From the NCBI GenBank assembly GCA_934615145.1, contig CAKTTM010000026.1, positions 1-12,295 of the forward strand: a stretch of 12,295 bases of DNA. Reading direction: 5' to 3'. The stretch is from an uncultured Clostridia bacterium (lineage in GTDB: Bacteria > Bacillota > Clostridia > Christensenellales > Aristaeellaceae). Shown here one piece after another: positions 1 to 6,739 of this stretch. How positions within the stretch are numbered: position 1 is the first letter of the stretch; each line of letters starts with the position of its first letter. The position numbers were made by a program, and so were the translations under genes. Under the pieces are notes generated by a model, which searched no databases, had not been told where the DNA came from, and saw nothing but the letters and a program-made list of their open reading frames with translations.

Positions 1-440
1 AACATGCAGCAGGCAATCAGGGCCGCACCCAGCAGCACTAGACCGATCAAGTGGCCAATGACAAGGGGCCAGTCCGGGGCGGCATAGAAGGCTGTCACCA
101 CAGCCACCAGCAGGGTGGATGAGACCGCGATCATGAAGACGCAAAGGGCAGCCAGATACTTGCCCAGGATGATGCCGCTGCGAGAAACAGGCGCTGTCAG
201 CAGTATCTGATCGGTGCGGGCCTGCTTGTCCTCACTCATCAGGCGCATGGTCAGGATAGGCACCAGAAAGAGAACGACAGGAAACAGCAGCCTGAACAAG
301 GTGGATAAGTCAGCATTGCCGCCAAAGAGATTGTAAGTAAAGTAATAGTAGCCGGTGAAGAAGAAAAGCACAGCCACAAACACATAGCCCAGTGAGGACT
401 GGAAGTAGGCGCGCAGTTCGCGGCGGAAGATCGCTGTCAT
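1..440 (-). CDS. ABC-2 type transporter permease, GldF-like (partial, C-terminus outside window)
   Basis: This is the membrane subunit of a two-component ABC transporter, the partner of the ATPase gene directly upstream. The 146 residues present hold about four hydrophobic spans (roughly 17-37, 45-67, 91-118 and 124-146). Between spans 2 and 3 is a cytoplasmic stretch with MSEDKQARTDQILLTAPVS (68-86), a conserved feature of GldF/ABC-2 permeases in which the acidic-Lys stretch precedes an LLTAPVS motif. The ATG at 438-440 overlaps the ATPase stop as ATGA and has an AGGAGG site 7 bases upstream, so the two are translationally coupled. In this family a GldG-like accessory gene often follows; that would lie beyond the left edge and is only inferred. 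The substrate is unknown. The family call is secure, but export versus another role is not. Confidence 0.9.
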   Translation of the reverse strand, partial: MTAIFRRELRAYFQSSLGYVFVAVLFFFTGYYYFTYNLFGGNADLSTLFRLLFPVVLFLVPILTMRLMSEDKQARTDQILLTAPVSRSGIILGKYLAALCVFMIAVSSTLLVAVVTAFYAAPDWPLVIGHLIGLVLLGAALIACCM

Positions 441-1387
441 GCCTGCGCCTCCTGCTTGCTCACCAGCCTGAGGAAGATATCTTCCAATGTGGCCTCGCCC
501 CCGTCTGTCTGCAGCAGGGGAATGCCAGCGGAAGCCAGCGCGTGGAATACCGCCTCCCGCAGATCCTGCCCCTGCGCTCCCCAGAGCTCAACATCCACGC
601 TCTGGGCTTCGAAGCTGCCAAGTGCTTGACAGCTGATCCCTGGCAAGCCTGCCAGAGCCGCGATAACTGCCTCCTGGCTGCCCCGCGCGCGTATGCGCAG
701 GTGATGGCTCCGCCTGGTTTGCTCGGCCAGGTGCTCCGGGCTGTCATCGGCGATCAGTCGGCCTTCTTTGAGCACGATGACACGCTGGCAGAGTTCCCGG
801 ATCTCAGAGAGTATGTGTGAGGAGATCAGCACCGTGGCAGTCTGCCCCATCTGCCTGATCAGGCCTCTGATCTCAAGTATCTGTGAGGGGTCGAGCCCAA
901 CGGTGGGCTCATCCATGATCAGGACAGCGGGATAGCCGGCCAGCGCTTGCGCAAAGCTGACCCGCTGCCGATAGCCTTTGGAGAGGTTGCGTATCAAGCG
1001 GCCCTTCATCTGACCCAACCCGGTCCGCTCGCACAGCTCAGAGATATGCGCCTTTCGCCAGGCAGGGTCACTGTTGAGCGTCTTGAGATCGCAGATGAAG
1101 TTCAGATACTCTTTGACGCGCATGCCGCTGTAGAAGGCGGGCTGCTCTGGCAGGTAACCTATATGCCGCTTGGCCTTCGTTGGCTCCTTGCTGATATCAA
1201 AGCCGTTAATCAGTGCCCGGCCGCTGGTGGCACCCAGGTAGCCGGTCAGTATGTTCATGGTGGTGGACTTTCCAGCCCCGTTGAGACCAAGCAGGCCCAC
1301 GATCTGCCCCGGACCAATGGCAAAGCTGACGTCATCAAGCGCCGTTTTGTCACCAAAGCGTTTGACCAGGTTCTGTGCTTCGATCAA
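437..1387 (-). CDS. ABC transporter ATP-binding protein (GldA/CcmA-type, pairs with ABC-2 permease)
   Basis: This 316-residue ATPase powers the adjacent ABC-2 permease. Visible motifs in order are Walker A GLNGAGKS (34-41), the Q-loop in GYLPEQP (Q82), signature LSKGYRQRV (135-143), Walker B AVLIMDEP (154-161), D-loop GLD (164-166) and switch histidine in SSHILSE (H191). The C-terminal ~100 residues form the accessory extension common to ATPases of ABC-2 systems and end in an ATLEDIFLRLV-type helix. The start codon is TTG at 1385-1387: translation from it gives the usual family opening (MIEAQNLVKRFG). No in-frame ATG fits, and an AAAGGAA site lies 11 bases upstream. The gene begins 25 bases after the deacetylase stop, so it is probably on the same transcript. 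The drug, peptide or glycan it moves is unknown. Confidence 0.93.
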   Translation of the reverse strand: MIEAQNLVKRFGDKTALDDVSFAIGPGQIVGLLGLNGAGKSTTMNILTGYLGATSGRALINGFDISKEPTKAKRHIGYLPEQPAFYSGMRVKEYLNFICDLKTLNSDPAWRKAHISELCERTGLGQMKGRLIRNLSKGYRQRVSFAQALAGYPAVLIMDEPTVGLDPSQILEIRGLIRQMGQTATVLISSHILSEIRELCQRVIVLKEGRLIADDSPEHLAEQTRRSHHLRIRARGSQEAVIAALAGLPGISCQALGSFEAQSVDVELWGAQGQDLREAVFHALASAGIPLLQTDGGEATLEDIFLRLVSKQEAQA

Positions 1388-1412
1388 GGGTCAGGCTGTT
1401 CCTTTCATGCCC

Positions 1413-2246
1413 TCAGAAGGGAAAATAATCCTGGAGCTCCTGCTGATTGAGCTGTCGTCCATACTCACAAACTTCCAGGGCTTCAGCGCTGGTCGCCAGC
1501 CTTCCGCGTTCACCATACTTGCTGATCAGCTGGCTGCGCCAGGCGTCGGCATAGGCGCTGCCATCGGTGCCAAAGCGCCCTTGGCGCAGCCATTCCAATC
1601 GTCCATCCTCATCCTGGGGAATGGCGGCCATGTTCTCGCCTGCCACCCAGGGCAGCCACTCATAGACTTGAGAGGTATGCTGATGAAACATCAGCAGCTT
1701 TTGCTGCGCCAGGTCGCTTATGTCAAAGACCAGATCAGGCGAGAAGGGCGCGGGTTTCTGGAATCGATCCGCCTTGTAGAAGATGGCTGGCATCCGTTTC
1801 ATCGCCGGTGTCAGCGGACAGATGGCCGGCACCATCAGCAGGTAGGAGCAGTCCTGTACCAGCTGAGAGGTATTGCGGTGGTCGGTATGGTAGTCATTGG
1901 GCCGATGGGTGATGATCACATCCGGCGCGAAGCCGCGGATGGCCCGCATCAGCATGTCCCGCTCGTGCAGGCCTGTGGTCAGGCGACCATCGTCAATGTC
2001 CAGAATCTGGTAGGCAAAGCCCGTCAGTTTACTGACCTTACGCGCTTCCTGCGCGCGCCTGAGCACCATGGCGGCCCCCGGCGTCACATGATGACCGGCA
2101 GAGCCGTTGGTCACAGACAGGAACATGATTTGCCAGCCCTGTTCCTTTAGCCGCAGGGCAATGCCACCCACGCTCTCACAGTCATCCGGGTGCGCGCCGA
2201 TGACCATCAGCCGGCGCGCGTCAATGCTGCTATTCTTTGTTGTCAT
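1413..2246 (-). CDS. PIG-L/LmbE family zinc-dependent N-deacetylase
   Basis: This 277-residue protein belongs to the PIG-L/LmbE family, metal-dependent hydrolases that remove N-acetyl groups from GlcNAc-containing compounds. Known members act in mycothiol, bacillithiol, GPI and some antibiotic pathways. The first zinc motif AHPDDCE is at 18-24, with H19 and D22 as expected ligands and D21 as the expected general base. The second motif, THRPNDYHTDHRNT (113-126), supplies the third ligand, probably H123. Length is usual or slightly long for the family. The ATG directly abuts the oxidoreductase stop (TAAATG), and a GGAAG ribosome site lies inside the end of that gene, so the two are probably coupled. 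The pairing suggests a deacetylated amino sugar as substrate or product, but family members are too diverse to name it. Confidence 0.92.
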   Translation of the reverse strand: MTTKNSSIDARRLMVIGAHPDDCESVGGIALRLKEQGWQIMFLSVTNGSAGHHVTPGAAMVLRRAQEARKVSKLTGFAYQILDIDDGRLTTGLHERDMLMRAIRGFAPDVIITHRPNDYHTDHRNTSQLVQDCSYLLMVPAICPLTPAMKRMPAIFYKADRFQKPAPFSPDLVFDISDLAQQKLLMFHQHTSQVYEWLPWVAGENMAAIPQDEDGRLEWLRQGRFGTDGSAYADAWRSQLISKYGERGRLATSAEALEVCEYGRQLNQQELQDYFPF

Positions 2247-3329
2247 TTATTTCTTCCACAGGTCCCAGGGCTTGGTCACCGTGGCGTGGAAGGGCAGCTC
2301 CACCTTGCGGCCCAGCTTGGCCGAGGCGTAGGCAGCGTAGAGTATCTCCAGCACCGCCCTGCCGTCCTCACCGGTCACCAGGGGCTGATCGCCCGTGCGC
2401 ACGCAGTGAATGAAGTGCCTAAGCTCATTGGGATAGCCCTGGTTATAGGCCTCCTCAAAGATCGGGAAGGTCCAGCCCTGGGTGCTGCCCGCCTTTTCGC
2501 TGGCATAGTCATAGCCGTCCAGGCTATAGACGGTGGATGAGTTGCCGCGGAACAGGTCACCAAAGGCCACGCCCTTGGTGCCCAGGATCTCCATATGGTC
2601 ATCCATGCCGCCCTGCTTGCACCAACTATTCTGAGCCAGGCCAGTCACCTTGCCGTGCGGCGTCTCAAACTCGACCAGCACCAGCGAATGATCCTCGGCG
2701 TCCGTATCATGCATGATCTGACTCAGGTCAGCATAGACGCTCTTGACCGGGGCATTCTTGAGCATCCAGCGGAACCAGGCGAAAGCATGGCAGCCCATGT
2801 CCATGAGCACACCGCCGCCTGCCTTGTCGGCCTCATAGAACCAGCGGCTGTGCGGGCCTGAATGCTGCTCCGCCTGCTTGAGCATGAAGATATCGCCCAC
2901 AGCGCCGCTCTCCACGATGGCGCGTACGCGCTCATACTTGGGCGCAAAGCAAAGCTCCTCCGCGTACATGAGGAATTTACCATTGGCCTTGCAGGCGGCG
3001 ATCATCTCATCAGCCTGCTCCAGCGTCAGGCACAGCGGTTTCTCGATGATCACATGCTTGTTGGCTTTGGCTGCCGCCATGCAGGCCTCGTAGTGCAGGT
3101 AGTTGGGCACGCAAATGTCCACCACATCACAGTCCACCGTCTCCAGCAAGGTCTCGATGTTGTCAAAGTGATGGGGGATGCCGTGCTTGGCGGCAAATGT
3201 CGCCGCGTTCTGGGCGCTTCTGGAATAGACAGCCACCAGCTCAGCGTCGGGCATAAATCGGGTATAGCTCTCGGCATGGATCTGGGCGATAAAGCCTGAA
3301 CCAAACAACGCGACCTTGGTTTTACTCAT
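2247..3329 (-). CDS. Gfo/Idh/MocA family NAD(P)-dependent oxidoreductase
   Basis: This 360-residue two-domain dehydrogenase would oxidise or reduce a sugar, inositol or amino-sugar derivative in the cytoplasm. The N-terminal Rossmann fold has GSGFIAQIH (10-18), then VPNYLHYEA (74-82) and the hallmark EKP (96-98), whose lysine is catalytic in the family. The C-terminal sheet domain contains GGGVLMDMGCHAF (171-183), matching the family DxGxH segment with D177 and H181. Length matches the family norm. The start is fixed by GGAGG (3337-3341 on the plus strand) 7 bases before the ATG. It is the first gene of the minus-strand operon, behind the promoter at 3445-3473, and touches the PIG-L deacetylase gene. 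Pairing with a deacetylase hints at an N-acetyl amino-sugar route (inference). The exact substrate is unknown. Confidence 0.93.
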   Translation of the reverse strand: MSKTKVALFGSGFIAQIHAESYTRFMPDAELVAVYSRSAQNAATFAAKHGIPHHFDNIETLLETVDCDVVDICVPNYLHYEACMAAAKANKHVIIEKPLCLTLEQADEMIAACKANGKFLMYAEELCFAPKYERVRAIVESGAVGDIFMLKQAEQHSGPHSRWFYEADKAGGGVLMDMGCHAFAWFRWMLKNAPVKSVYADLSQIMHDTDAEDHSLVLVEFETPHGKVTGLAQNSWCKQGGMDDHMEILGTKGVAFGDLFRGNSSTVYSLDGYDYASEKAGSTQGWTFPIFEEAYNQGYPNELRHFIHCVRTGDQPLVTGEDGRAVLEILYAAYASAKLGRKVELPFHATVTKPWDLWKK

Positions 3330-3430
3330 GATGATCCCTCCAGGTTAATATATTGAGGCACTGCGGCCTAAAAAGACAAAAGCGCGACAGATGAACAGAT
3401 ACCTGAAGAAACGGGATAAATAAACATTTT

Positions 3431-3465
3431 CGATGATTTCGCTCATTGTAGACCAACAATCATCG
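3431..3465. repeat. Inverted repeat bracketing the operon -10 box, possible operator
   Basis: CGATGAT (3431-3437) and ATCATCG (3459-3465) are perfect 7-base inverted arms 21 bases apart. A second short pair, ATTGT (3445-3449) and ACAAT (3456-3460), is nested between them. The element covers the predicted -10 and start point of the minus-strand promoter, where a repressor would act. No regulator is identified, and arms this short can occur by chance. Confidence 0.3.
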
Positions 3466-3473
3466 TTTTGCAA
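3445..3473 (-). promoter_or_regulatory. Putative sigma-A promoter of the oxidoreductase-deacetylase-ABC operon
   Basis: Read on the minus strand, TTGCAA (3468-3473) and TACAAT (3445-3450) are separated by exactly 17 bases, close to the housekeeping consensus. Transcription would start near 3438, giving a leader of about 108 bases before the oxidoreductase ATG. An inverted repeat brackets the -10 element (separate entry). Confidence 0.6.
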
Positions 3474-3511
3474 GGGGGAAAGGAAGGATAAAACAGTTCC
3501 TGCACAAGCGC

Positions 3512-3525
3512 GGGCAGCGCTTTCA
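3512..3525 (-). promoter_or_regulatory. Degenerate cre-like (CcpA/LacI-type) site
   Basis: On the minus strand the 14 bases read TGAAAGCGCTGCCC. The first ten fit the catabolite-responsive element consensus of Bacillota, but the last position is C instead of A. It lies about 40 bases upstream of the operon -35 and about 12 bases before the -35 of the divergent gene. The same bases form a 6-bp hairpin (AAGCGC at 3506-3511, GCGCTT at 3517-3522). The call is weak. Confidence 0.2.
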
Positions 3526-3536
3526 TTCTCTATCGA

Positions 3537-3565
3537 TTGCCTGGCAATTGCGTTTTGGGTATAGT
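3537..3565 (+). promoter_or_regulatory. Putative sigma-A promoter of the YcaQ-type gene
   Basis: TTGCCT (3537-3542) and TATAGT (3560-3565) are spaced by 17 bases. Transcription would start near 3572. That makes any translation start at or before 3573 unlikely and supports the TTG start at 3612. The two divergent -35 boxes are 63 bases apart. Confidence 0.6.
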
Positions 3566-3599
3566 AGCATGCATGGTGAGCAAAGAGACTCAGCGAGTT

Positions 3600-3604
3600 G
3601 GAGG
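3600..3604 (+). promoter_or_regulatory. Ribosome binding site that fixes the TTG start of the YcaQ-type gene
   Basis: GGAGG lies 7 bases before the TTG at 3612. No comparable site precedes the upstream in-frame ATG at 3573. Confidence 0.7.
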
Positions 3605-3611
3605 TGTCCAG

Positions 3612-4775
3612 TTGGCGGCAATCAGACAAATCACTCGTCAGGAAGCGCGGCGCTTCATGCTGATGAAGCACGGTTTGATCGGCTGCAAGCGGTTTTCCGG
3701 CAAGGCTGGGGTCATGGATTTTGTGCGGCAGGTGGGCTGCATTCAGTTTGATCCCATCGATGTCTGCGGGCGCAATCCAGACCTGGTGCTGCAGTCAAGG
3801 GTGCAGGACTATGGCAAGGCCATGCTCGATCAGCTGCTGTACCAGAACCGGGCGCTGGTGGACTATTATGATAAAGAGATGTCCATCTTCCCAGTGGCGG
3901 ACTGGCCGCATGGTGCGCCCGTCCGGGCCTGGCATCAGCAAAGCGAGCGCAGCCACAGCCAGCTGCAGGAGGCCCTGCCCGCCCTGCTGGCCGAGATCAG
4001 GCAGCGAGGGCCGCTGAGCGCCAGGGACATTGAGATGCACGACAAGGTGGATTGGTACTGGGGCAGCAGCCGCCTGGCCCGCGCGGGGCTGGAGCATCTG
4101 TACTACCGCGGCGAGCTGGGCATTCATCACAAAAGAGGCACTCACAAATACTATGACCTGATCGAGCGGCTGCTTCCTGCTGAAATCCTTGGCCAGCCCT
4201 ATCCCCATGCGGACCAGGCCACGCGCCAGCTGTGGCAGCTGCGCCGCCGCATCCGCGCTCTGGGATTGGCCTGGGATAGGGCCTCAGCCGCCTGGCTTGG
4301 TATTGCGGACTTCGCGACGCCCAGGCGCAGGCAGGCCTTTGCGGCGCTGACGGCAGCGGGGGAGATCACTCCGCTGAAGGTGGAGGGCCTCCGCGACGCC
4401 TTCTATTGCCTGAGCGCTGACTTGCCCTTGCTGGAGCAGGCATTATCAACTCAGGAGCAGGCACCGCGCTGTGAGCTGATCGCGCCGTTGGACAACCTGA
4501 TTTGGGATCGCAATCTGATCAAGGCGCTGTTTGATTTTGACTATACCTGGGAGATATACACCACCCCCGCCAAGCGGAAGTATGGCTACTATGTGCTGCC
4601 TTTGCTGCAGGGCGAAAACTTCATTGGCCGTGTGGAGCCAGTCTTTGACCGCAAGACGGGAAGAGTTACCGTCAAGGGCCTGTGGTACGAACCAGAAGTG
4701 AAGCCCGGCAAGCGACTGACCGCCGCGGTGGACAAGGCGCTGGCAGGCTTTGAGGCTTTTCACAGGCGGGCATAG
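3612..4775 (+). CDS. Winged-helix DNA glycosylase of the YcaQ/AlkX (HTH_42) family
   Basis: This 387-residue protein resembles the YcaQ/AlkZ family of winged-helix glycosylases, which excise alkylated bases and unhook interstrand crosslinks. The catalytic-type motif is IQFDPID (44-50), a Q-F-D (Q45, D47), the QxD form of E. coli YcaQ/AlkX rather than the QxQ of Streptomyces AlkZ. The C-terminal part carries the family block APLDNLIWDR and KRKYGYYVLPLL. The TTG at 3612 is chosen because GGAGG (3600-3604) lies 7 bases upstream and the promoter TATAGT ends at 3565. An in-frame ATG at 3573 has no ribosome site and would sit on the transcription start. The gene stands alone between divergent and convergent neighbours and ends at a strong hairpin. 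Substrate range is inferred from the family only. Confidence 0.85.
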   Translation: MAAIRQITRQEARRFMLMKHGLIGCKRFSGKAGVMDFVRQVGCIQFDPIDVCGRNPDLVLQSRVQDYGKAMLDQLLYQNRALVDYYDKEMSIFPVADWPHGAPVRAWHQQSERSHSQLQEALPALLAEIRQRGPLSARDIEMHDKVDWYWGSSRLARAGLEHLYYRGELGIHHKRGTHKYYDLIERLLPAEILGQPYPHADQATRQLWQLRRRIRALGLAWDRASAAWLGIADFATPRRRQAFAALTAAGEITPLKVEGLRDAFYCLSADLPLLEQALSTQEQAPRCELIAPLDNLIWDRNLIKALFDFDYTWEIYTTPAKRKYGYYVLPLLQGENFIGRVEPVFDRKTGRVTVKGLWYEPEVKPGKRLTAAVDKALAGFEAFHRRA

Positions 4776-4781
4776 CGGGGA

Positions 4782-4822
4782 CGCAAAAGAGCCACCGACA
4801 ATCAAGCGGTGGCTCTTTTGCG
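4782..4822. terminator. Bidirectional intrinsic terminator between convergent genes
   Basis: A perfect 16-bp stem is formed by arms 4782-4797 (CGCAAAAGAGCCACCG) and 4807-4822 with a 9-base loop (ACAATCAAG). The stem holds an A-run on the left and the matching T-run on the right, so on either strand the GC-rich inner stem is followed by TTTT. It begins 6 bases after the plus-strand YcaQ-type stop and ends 10 bases beyond the minus-strand SDR stop, serving both. Confidence 0.93.
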
Positions 4823-4832
4823 TATCGAACGC

Positions 4833-5609
4833 TTAGAAGCAGGTGAAGGCGCCGTCGATGATAAAGTCAGAGCCTGTGGTGAAGGGACTGCTGTCGCCGG
4901 CCAAATACACGGCAATGGCCTGCAGCTCCTCCGGTTGGCCCAGGCGGTGCAGGGGCGCCATGGCGTTCCACTGGGCGATCAGCGGCTTGAGGGACTCCGA
5001 ATTGAGCGTCAGCTCGGTACCGATATAGCCCGGGCTGATCGAGTTGACGCGCACATTGTGCTGCGCCCACTCGATGGCCAGGGACTTGGTCAGCTGGATG
5101 ACCCCTGCCTTGGAGGCGTTGTAGGCGCACTGGGGCTGGGGCACATTGACGATATGCGCGGACATCGAGGCGGTATTGATGATGGAGCCGCCGCCCTGGG
5201 CGATCATCACGCGCCCGGCGGCCCGCGCCGTCAGGAAGACGCCTGTCAGGTTGACATCGATCACCTTTTGCCACTGGGCCAGTGTCATCTCGCTGGCGGG
5301 GATATTCATGCAGATGCCAGCATTGCAGAAGGCGACATCCAGGCTGCCAAAGTCTTTGACGATCTGCGCGATCACGCCGTCCACCTGCGCCTCATCCGTC
5401 ACATCCGCCTGATAGGCCTTGACCTGCCTGCCGGTAGCGGACGCGATGGCCTGCGCGGCCTGATTGGCCTCCTGCAGATCCATATCGACCAAGGCGATAT
5501 CGCTGCCAGCCTCAGCCAGGCCAGTGGCGATGGCCTTCCCAATGCCGCGCGCCCCGCCTGTGATCAGACTGATTTTGCCGTCCAGCCTCATTTTCTCCAG
5601 AATGCCCAT
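4833..5609 (-). CDS. Short-chain dehydrogenase/reductase (SDR), probable sugar/polyol dehydrogenase
   Basis: This 258-residue classical SDR would interconvert an alcohol and a ketone or aldehyde using NAD(H) or NADP(H). The cofactor loop TGGARGIG is at 17-24, NAG at 96-98 and the structural Asn in DVNLTG at N120. The catalytic Ser is in NTASMSA (S148 by alignment to family members) and Y163/K167 form YNASK. D42 at the end of beta-2 (VDMD) suggests NAD preference. The MSAHIVNVPQPQ stretch before the catalytic Tyr resembles mannitol/sorbose/xylulose-type reductases, pointing to a sugar or polyol. The start is the ATG at 5607-5609, with GGAGG 6 bases upstream; an in-frame extension up to 5702 runs through the promoter and lacks family sequence. 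The gene has its own promoter, although the AraC-type gene lies just upstream on the same strand. The exact substrate is unknown. Confidence 0.93.
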   Translation of the reverse strand: MGILEKMRLDGKISLITGGARGIGKAIATGLAEAGSDIALVDMDLQEANQAAQAIASATGRQVKAYQADVTDEAQVDGVIAQIVKDFGSLDVAFCNAGICMNIPASEMTLAQWQKVIDVNLTGVFLTARAAGRVMIAQGGGSIINTASMSAHIVNVPQPQCAYNASKAGVIQLTKSLAIEWAQHNVRVNSISPGYIGTELTLNSESLKPLIAQWNAMAPLHRLGQPEELQAIAVYLAGDSSPFTTGSDFIIDGAFTCF

Positions 5610-5654
5610 GATAAACCTCCGCTGCGGGCTGCCCCGCCTGTTGTATATGGTATG

Positions 5655-5671
5655 GCTTGTTTGAGACAAGC
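5655..5671. promoter_or_regulatory. Palindromic operator candidate at the SDR transcription start
   Basis: GCTTGT (5655-5660) and ACAAGC (5666-5671) form a perfect inverted repeat around a 5-base centre. It lies immediately downstream of the -10 box and covers the predicted +1, the classic position for a repressor. A strong promoter with a dyad at +1 suggests repression relieved by an inducer. Alternatively it is a short 5' leader hairpin. The binding protein is unknown; AraC-family proteins usually prefer direct repeats. Confidence 0.5.
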
Positions 5672-5673
5672 TG

Positions 5674-5702
5674 AGTATAGGGCCGCGCCAAAGGCCTGTC
5701 AA
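5674..5702 (-). promoter_or_regulatory. Near-perfect sigma-A promoter of the SDR gene
   Basis: On the minus strand a perfect TTGACA (5697-5702) and TATACT (5674-5679, 5 of 6 consensus) are separated by exactly 17 bases. The -35 begins 6 bases after the AraC-type stop codon, so the SDR can be transcribed independently of the regulator gene. The predicted start is near 5667, giving a leader of about 58 bases. Confidence 0.8.
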
Positions 5703-5708
5703 GGCATC

Positions 5709-6599
5709 TTAGGCGTGGTGGGTGTCATCCTGTATGATCAGTTGATTCTCATCATAGAAGGCGCGGTAGTGCAGCGGCGACATGCCCTTGCGCTGCTTGA
5801 ACTGCACCTGGAAATTGGACTGGTTGGCATAGCCCACCATCTCTGCCACCCGATAGATGGGCAGATCGGTGGTGCACAGCAGCCGGCAGGCCTCATTGAT
5901 GCGCAGTGCTGTCAGATAGCCCGAGGGGGACACGCCCATCTGCTTTTTGAACATATGTGACAGATAATAATAGTTGATATGGAAGTGATCCGCCACCGCC
6001 TGCATGGACAGCTTTTGCGCGTAGTGCCGCTCAAAGTATTGCTGTATCTGCATGATCAGCGAGTCTGGCTCGGCCTTGTCGATGTGAGCGTGCTCGGCGT
6101 CCAGTATCCTGAGCACCAGCAGCACGACCGACAGCATCAGGTTCTGCGCGATCTGGTCAAAGCCCAGCCGCCTGCCTTCAGCCTCGGCAAAGATCATGCT
6201 CATTAGCCTCTGGATAGCCGGGGCGTCCTCGCCCGCCTGGAAGGTGGGGGAGAGGCCCAGGGGCAGCAGGCAGGAAGGCTGCAGGCCTGATACCACGAAT
6301 TCATCAAACTTGAGGTGGTAGAAGTAGGGTGTCGGGCCCTCGCTGTCAAAGCGCTCAGAGTGGCGCACGCCTGGGTTGTACAGCGCGATCGTGCCGGGCT
6401 CCAGCGGATAGCTTTTGCCGTCTACCTGGGTGCAGCCAATCCCTTCTACGATATAGAGCATCTCCATGGTGTTGGGGTGAGAGTGGCGCGGCATGGTATA
6501 GCCGGCGACATCGTTGCAGCGGCCCACGCAGCGCAGCACGGGGCTGCGCATGATCTGCAGCATCGGGCCGGAAAAGTCGAGCAAGTGAATGTTGGCCAC
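5709..6599 (-). CDS. AraC/XylS-family transcriptional regulator with N-terminal cupin sensor
   Basis: This 296-residue regulator probably senses a sugar-like effector and controls neighbouring genes. The N-terminal half is a cupin-type sensor: RHSHPNTMEMLYIVEG holds H39 and H41, followed by a YPLEPGTIALYNPGVRH stretch. The C-terminal ~100 residues carry both AraC helix-turn-helix motifs: LSMQAVADHFHINYYYLSHMF (197-217) and PIYRVAEMVGYANQSNFQVQF (247-267), ending in the typical KGMSPLHYR. The start is taken as GTG (6597-6599) with AGAAAGG 8 bases upstream. A longer TTG-initiated frame to 6695 would run through a promoter-like stretch and lacks family sequence. It is divergent from the ABC importer operon, upstream of the SDR, and the best candidate regulator of both. 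The effector is unknown. Confidence 0.92.
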   Translation of the reverse strand: MANIHLLDFSGPMLQIMRSPVLRCVGRCNDVAGYTMPRHSHPNTMEMLYIVEGIGCTQVDGKSYPLEPGTIALYNPGVRHSERFDSEGPTPYFYHLKFDEFVVSGLQPSCLLPLGLSPTFQAGEDAPAIQRLMSMIFAEAEGRRLGFDQIAQNLMLSVVLLVLRILDAEHAHIDKAEPDSLIMQIQQYFERHYAQKLSMQAVADHFHINYYYLSHMFKKQMGVSPSGYLTALRINEACRLLCTTDLPIYRVAEMVGYANQSNFQVQFKQRKGMSPLHYRAFYDENQLIIQDDTHHA

Positions 6600-6645
6600 A
6601 GCGGATACCTTTCTGGGTGGAGGGTAGACCAGTCGCCTGTGATGT

Positions 6646-6675
6646 GCTATACTGCATGCAAGATAGCGCGGACAA
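6646..6675 (-). promoter_or_regulatory. Proximal promoter candidate for the AraC-type gene
   Basis: On the minus strand TTGTCC (6670-6675) and TATAGC (6646-6651) are spaced by 18 bases. Transcription would start near 6640, leaving about 40 bases before the GTG start. It is a moderate match and the alternative is the extended -10 at 6740-6748. Confidence 0.4.
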
Positions 6676-6739
6676 TCGACCGGAAAGAACAACAAATCGC
6701 AATTACATCACGACAAAAAACTGGATGGTCTGCGGCAAT

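Noticed and set aside
1251..2150. 299-codon open frame on the plus strand opposite the ABC ATPase and deacetylase genes
   Set aside because: It is antisense to two genes with intact family motifs, its product has no recognisable domain, and its composition is that of a reverse-complement shadow of GC-rich coding DNA.
3345..3446. 33-codon minus-strand frame (MSEIIENVY...) ending 15 bases before the oxidoreductase ATG, considered as a leader peptide
   Set aside because: Its ATG overlaps the -10 box of the predicted promoter, so it would not be on the transcript, and it lacks a ribosome site. It would revive only if transcription starts further upstream.
5610..5702. 31-codon N-terminal extension of the SDR frame
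   Set aside because: It runs through the promoter and dyad and adds nothing typical of SDRs, and GGAGG marks the ATG at 5609 as the start.
4809..5960. 383-codon plus-strand open frame opposite the SDR and AraC genes
   Set aside because: It starts inside the terminator stem, runs antisense through two motif-complete genes and a consensus promoter, and its product is low-complexity (His, Gly, Asp, Leu rich).
6600..6695. 32-codon N-terminal extension of the AraC frame from TTG 6695
   Set aside because: It has no ribosome site at that TTG and runs through a promoter-like stretch, while a good AGAAAGG site precedes GTG 6599.
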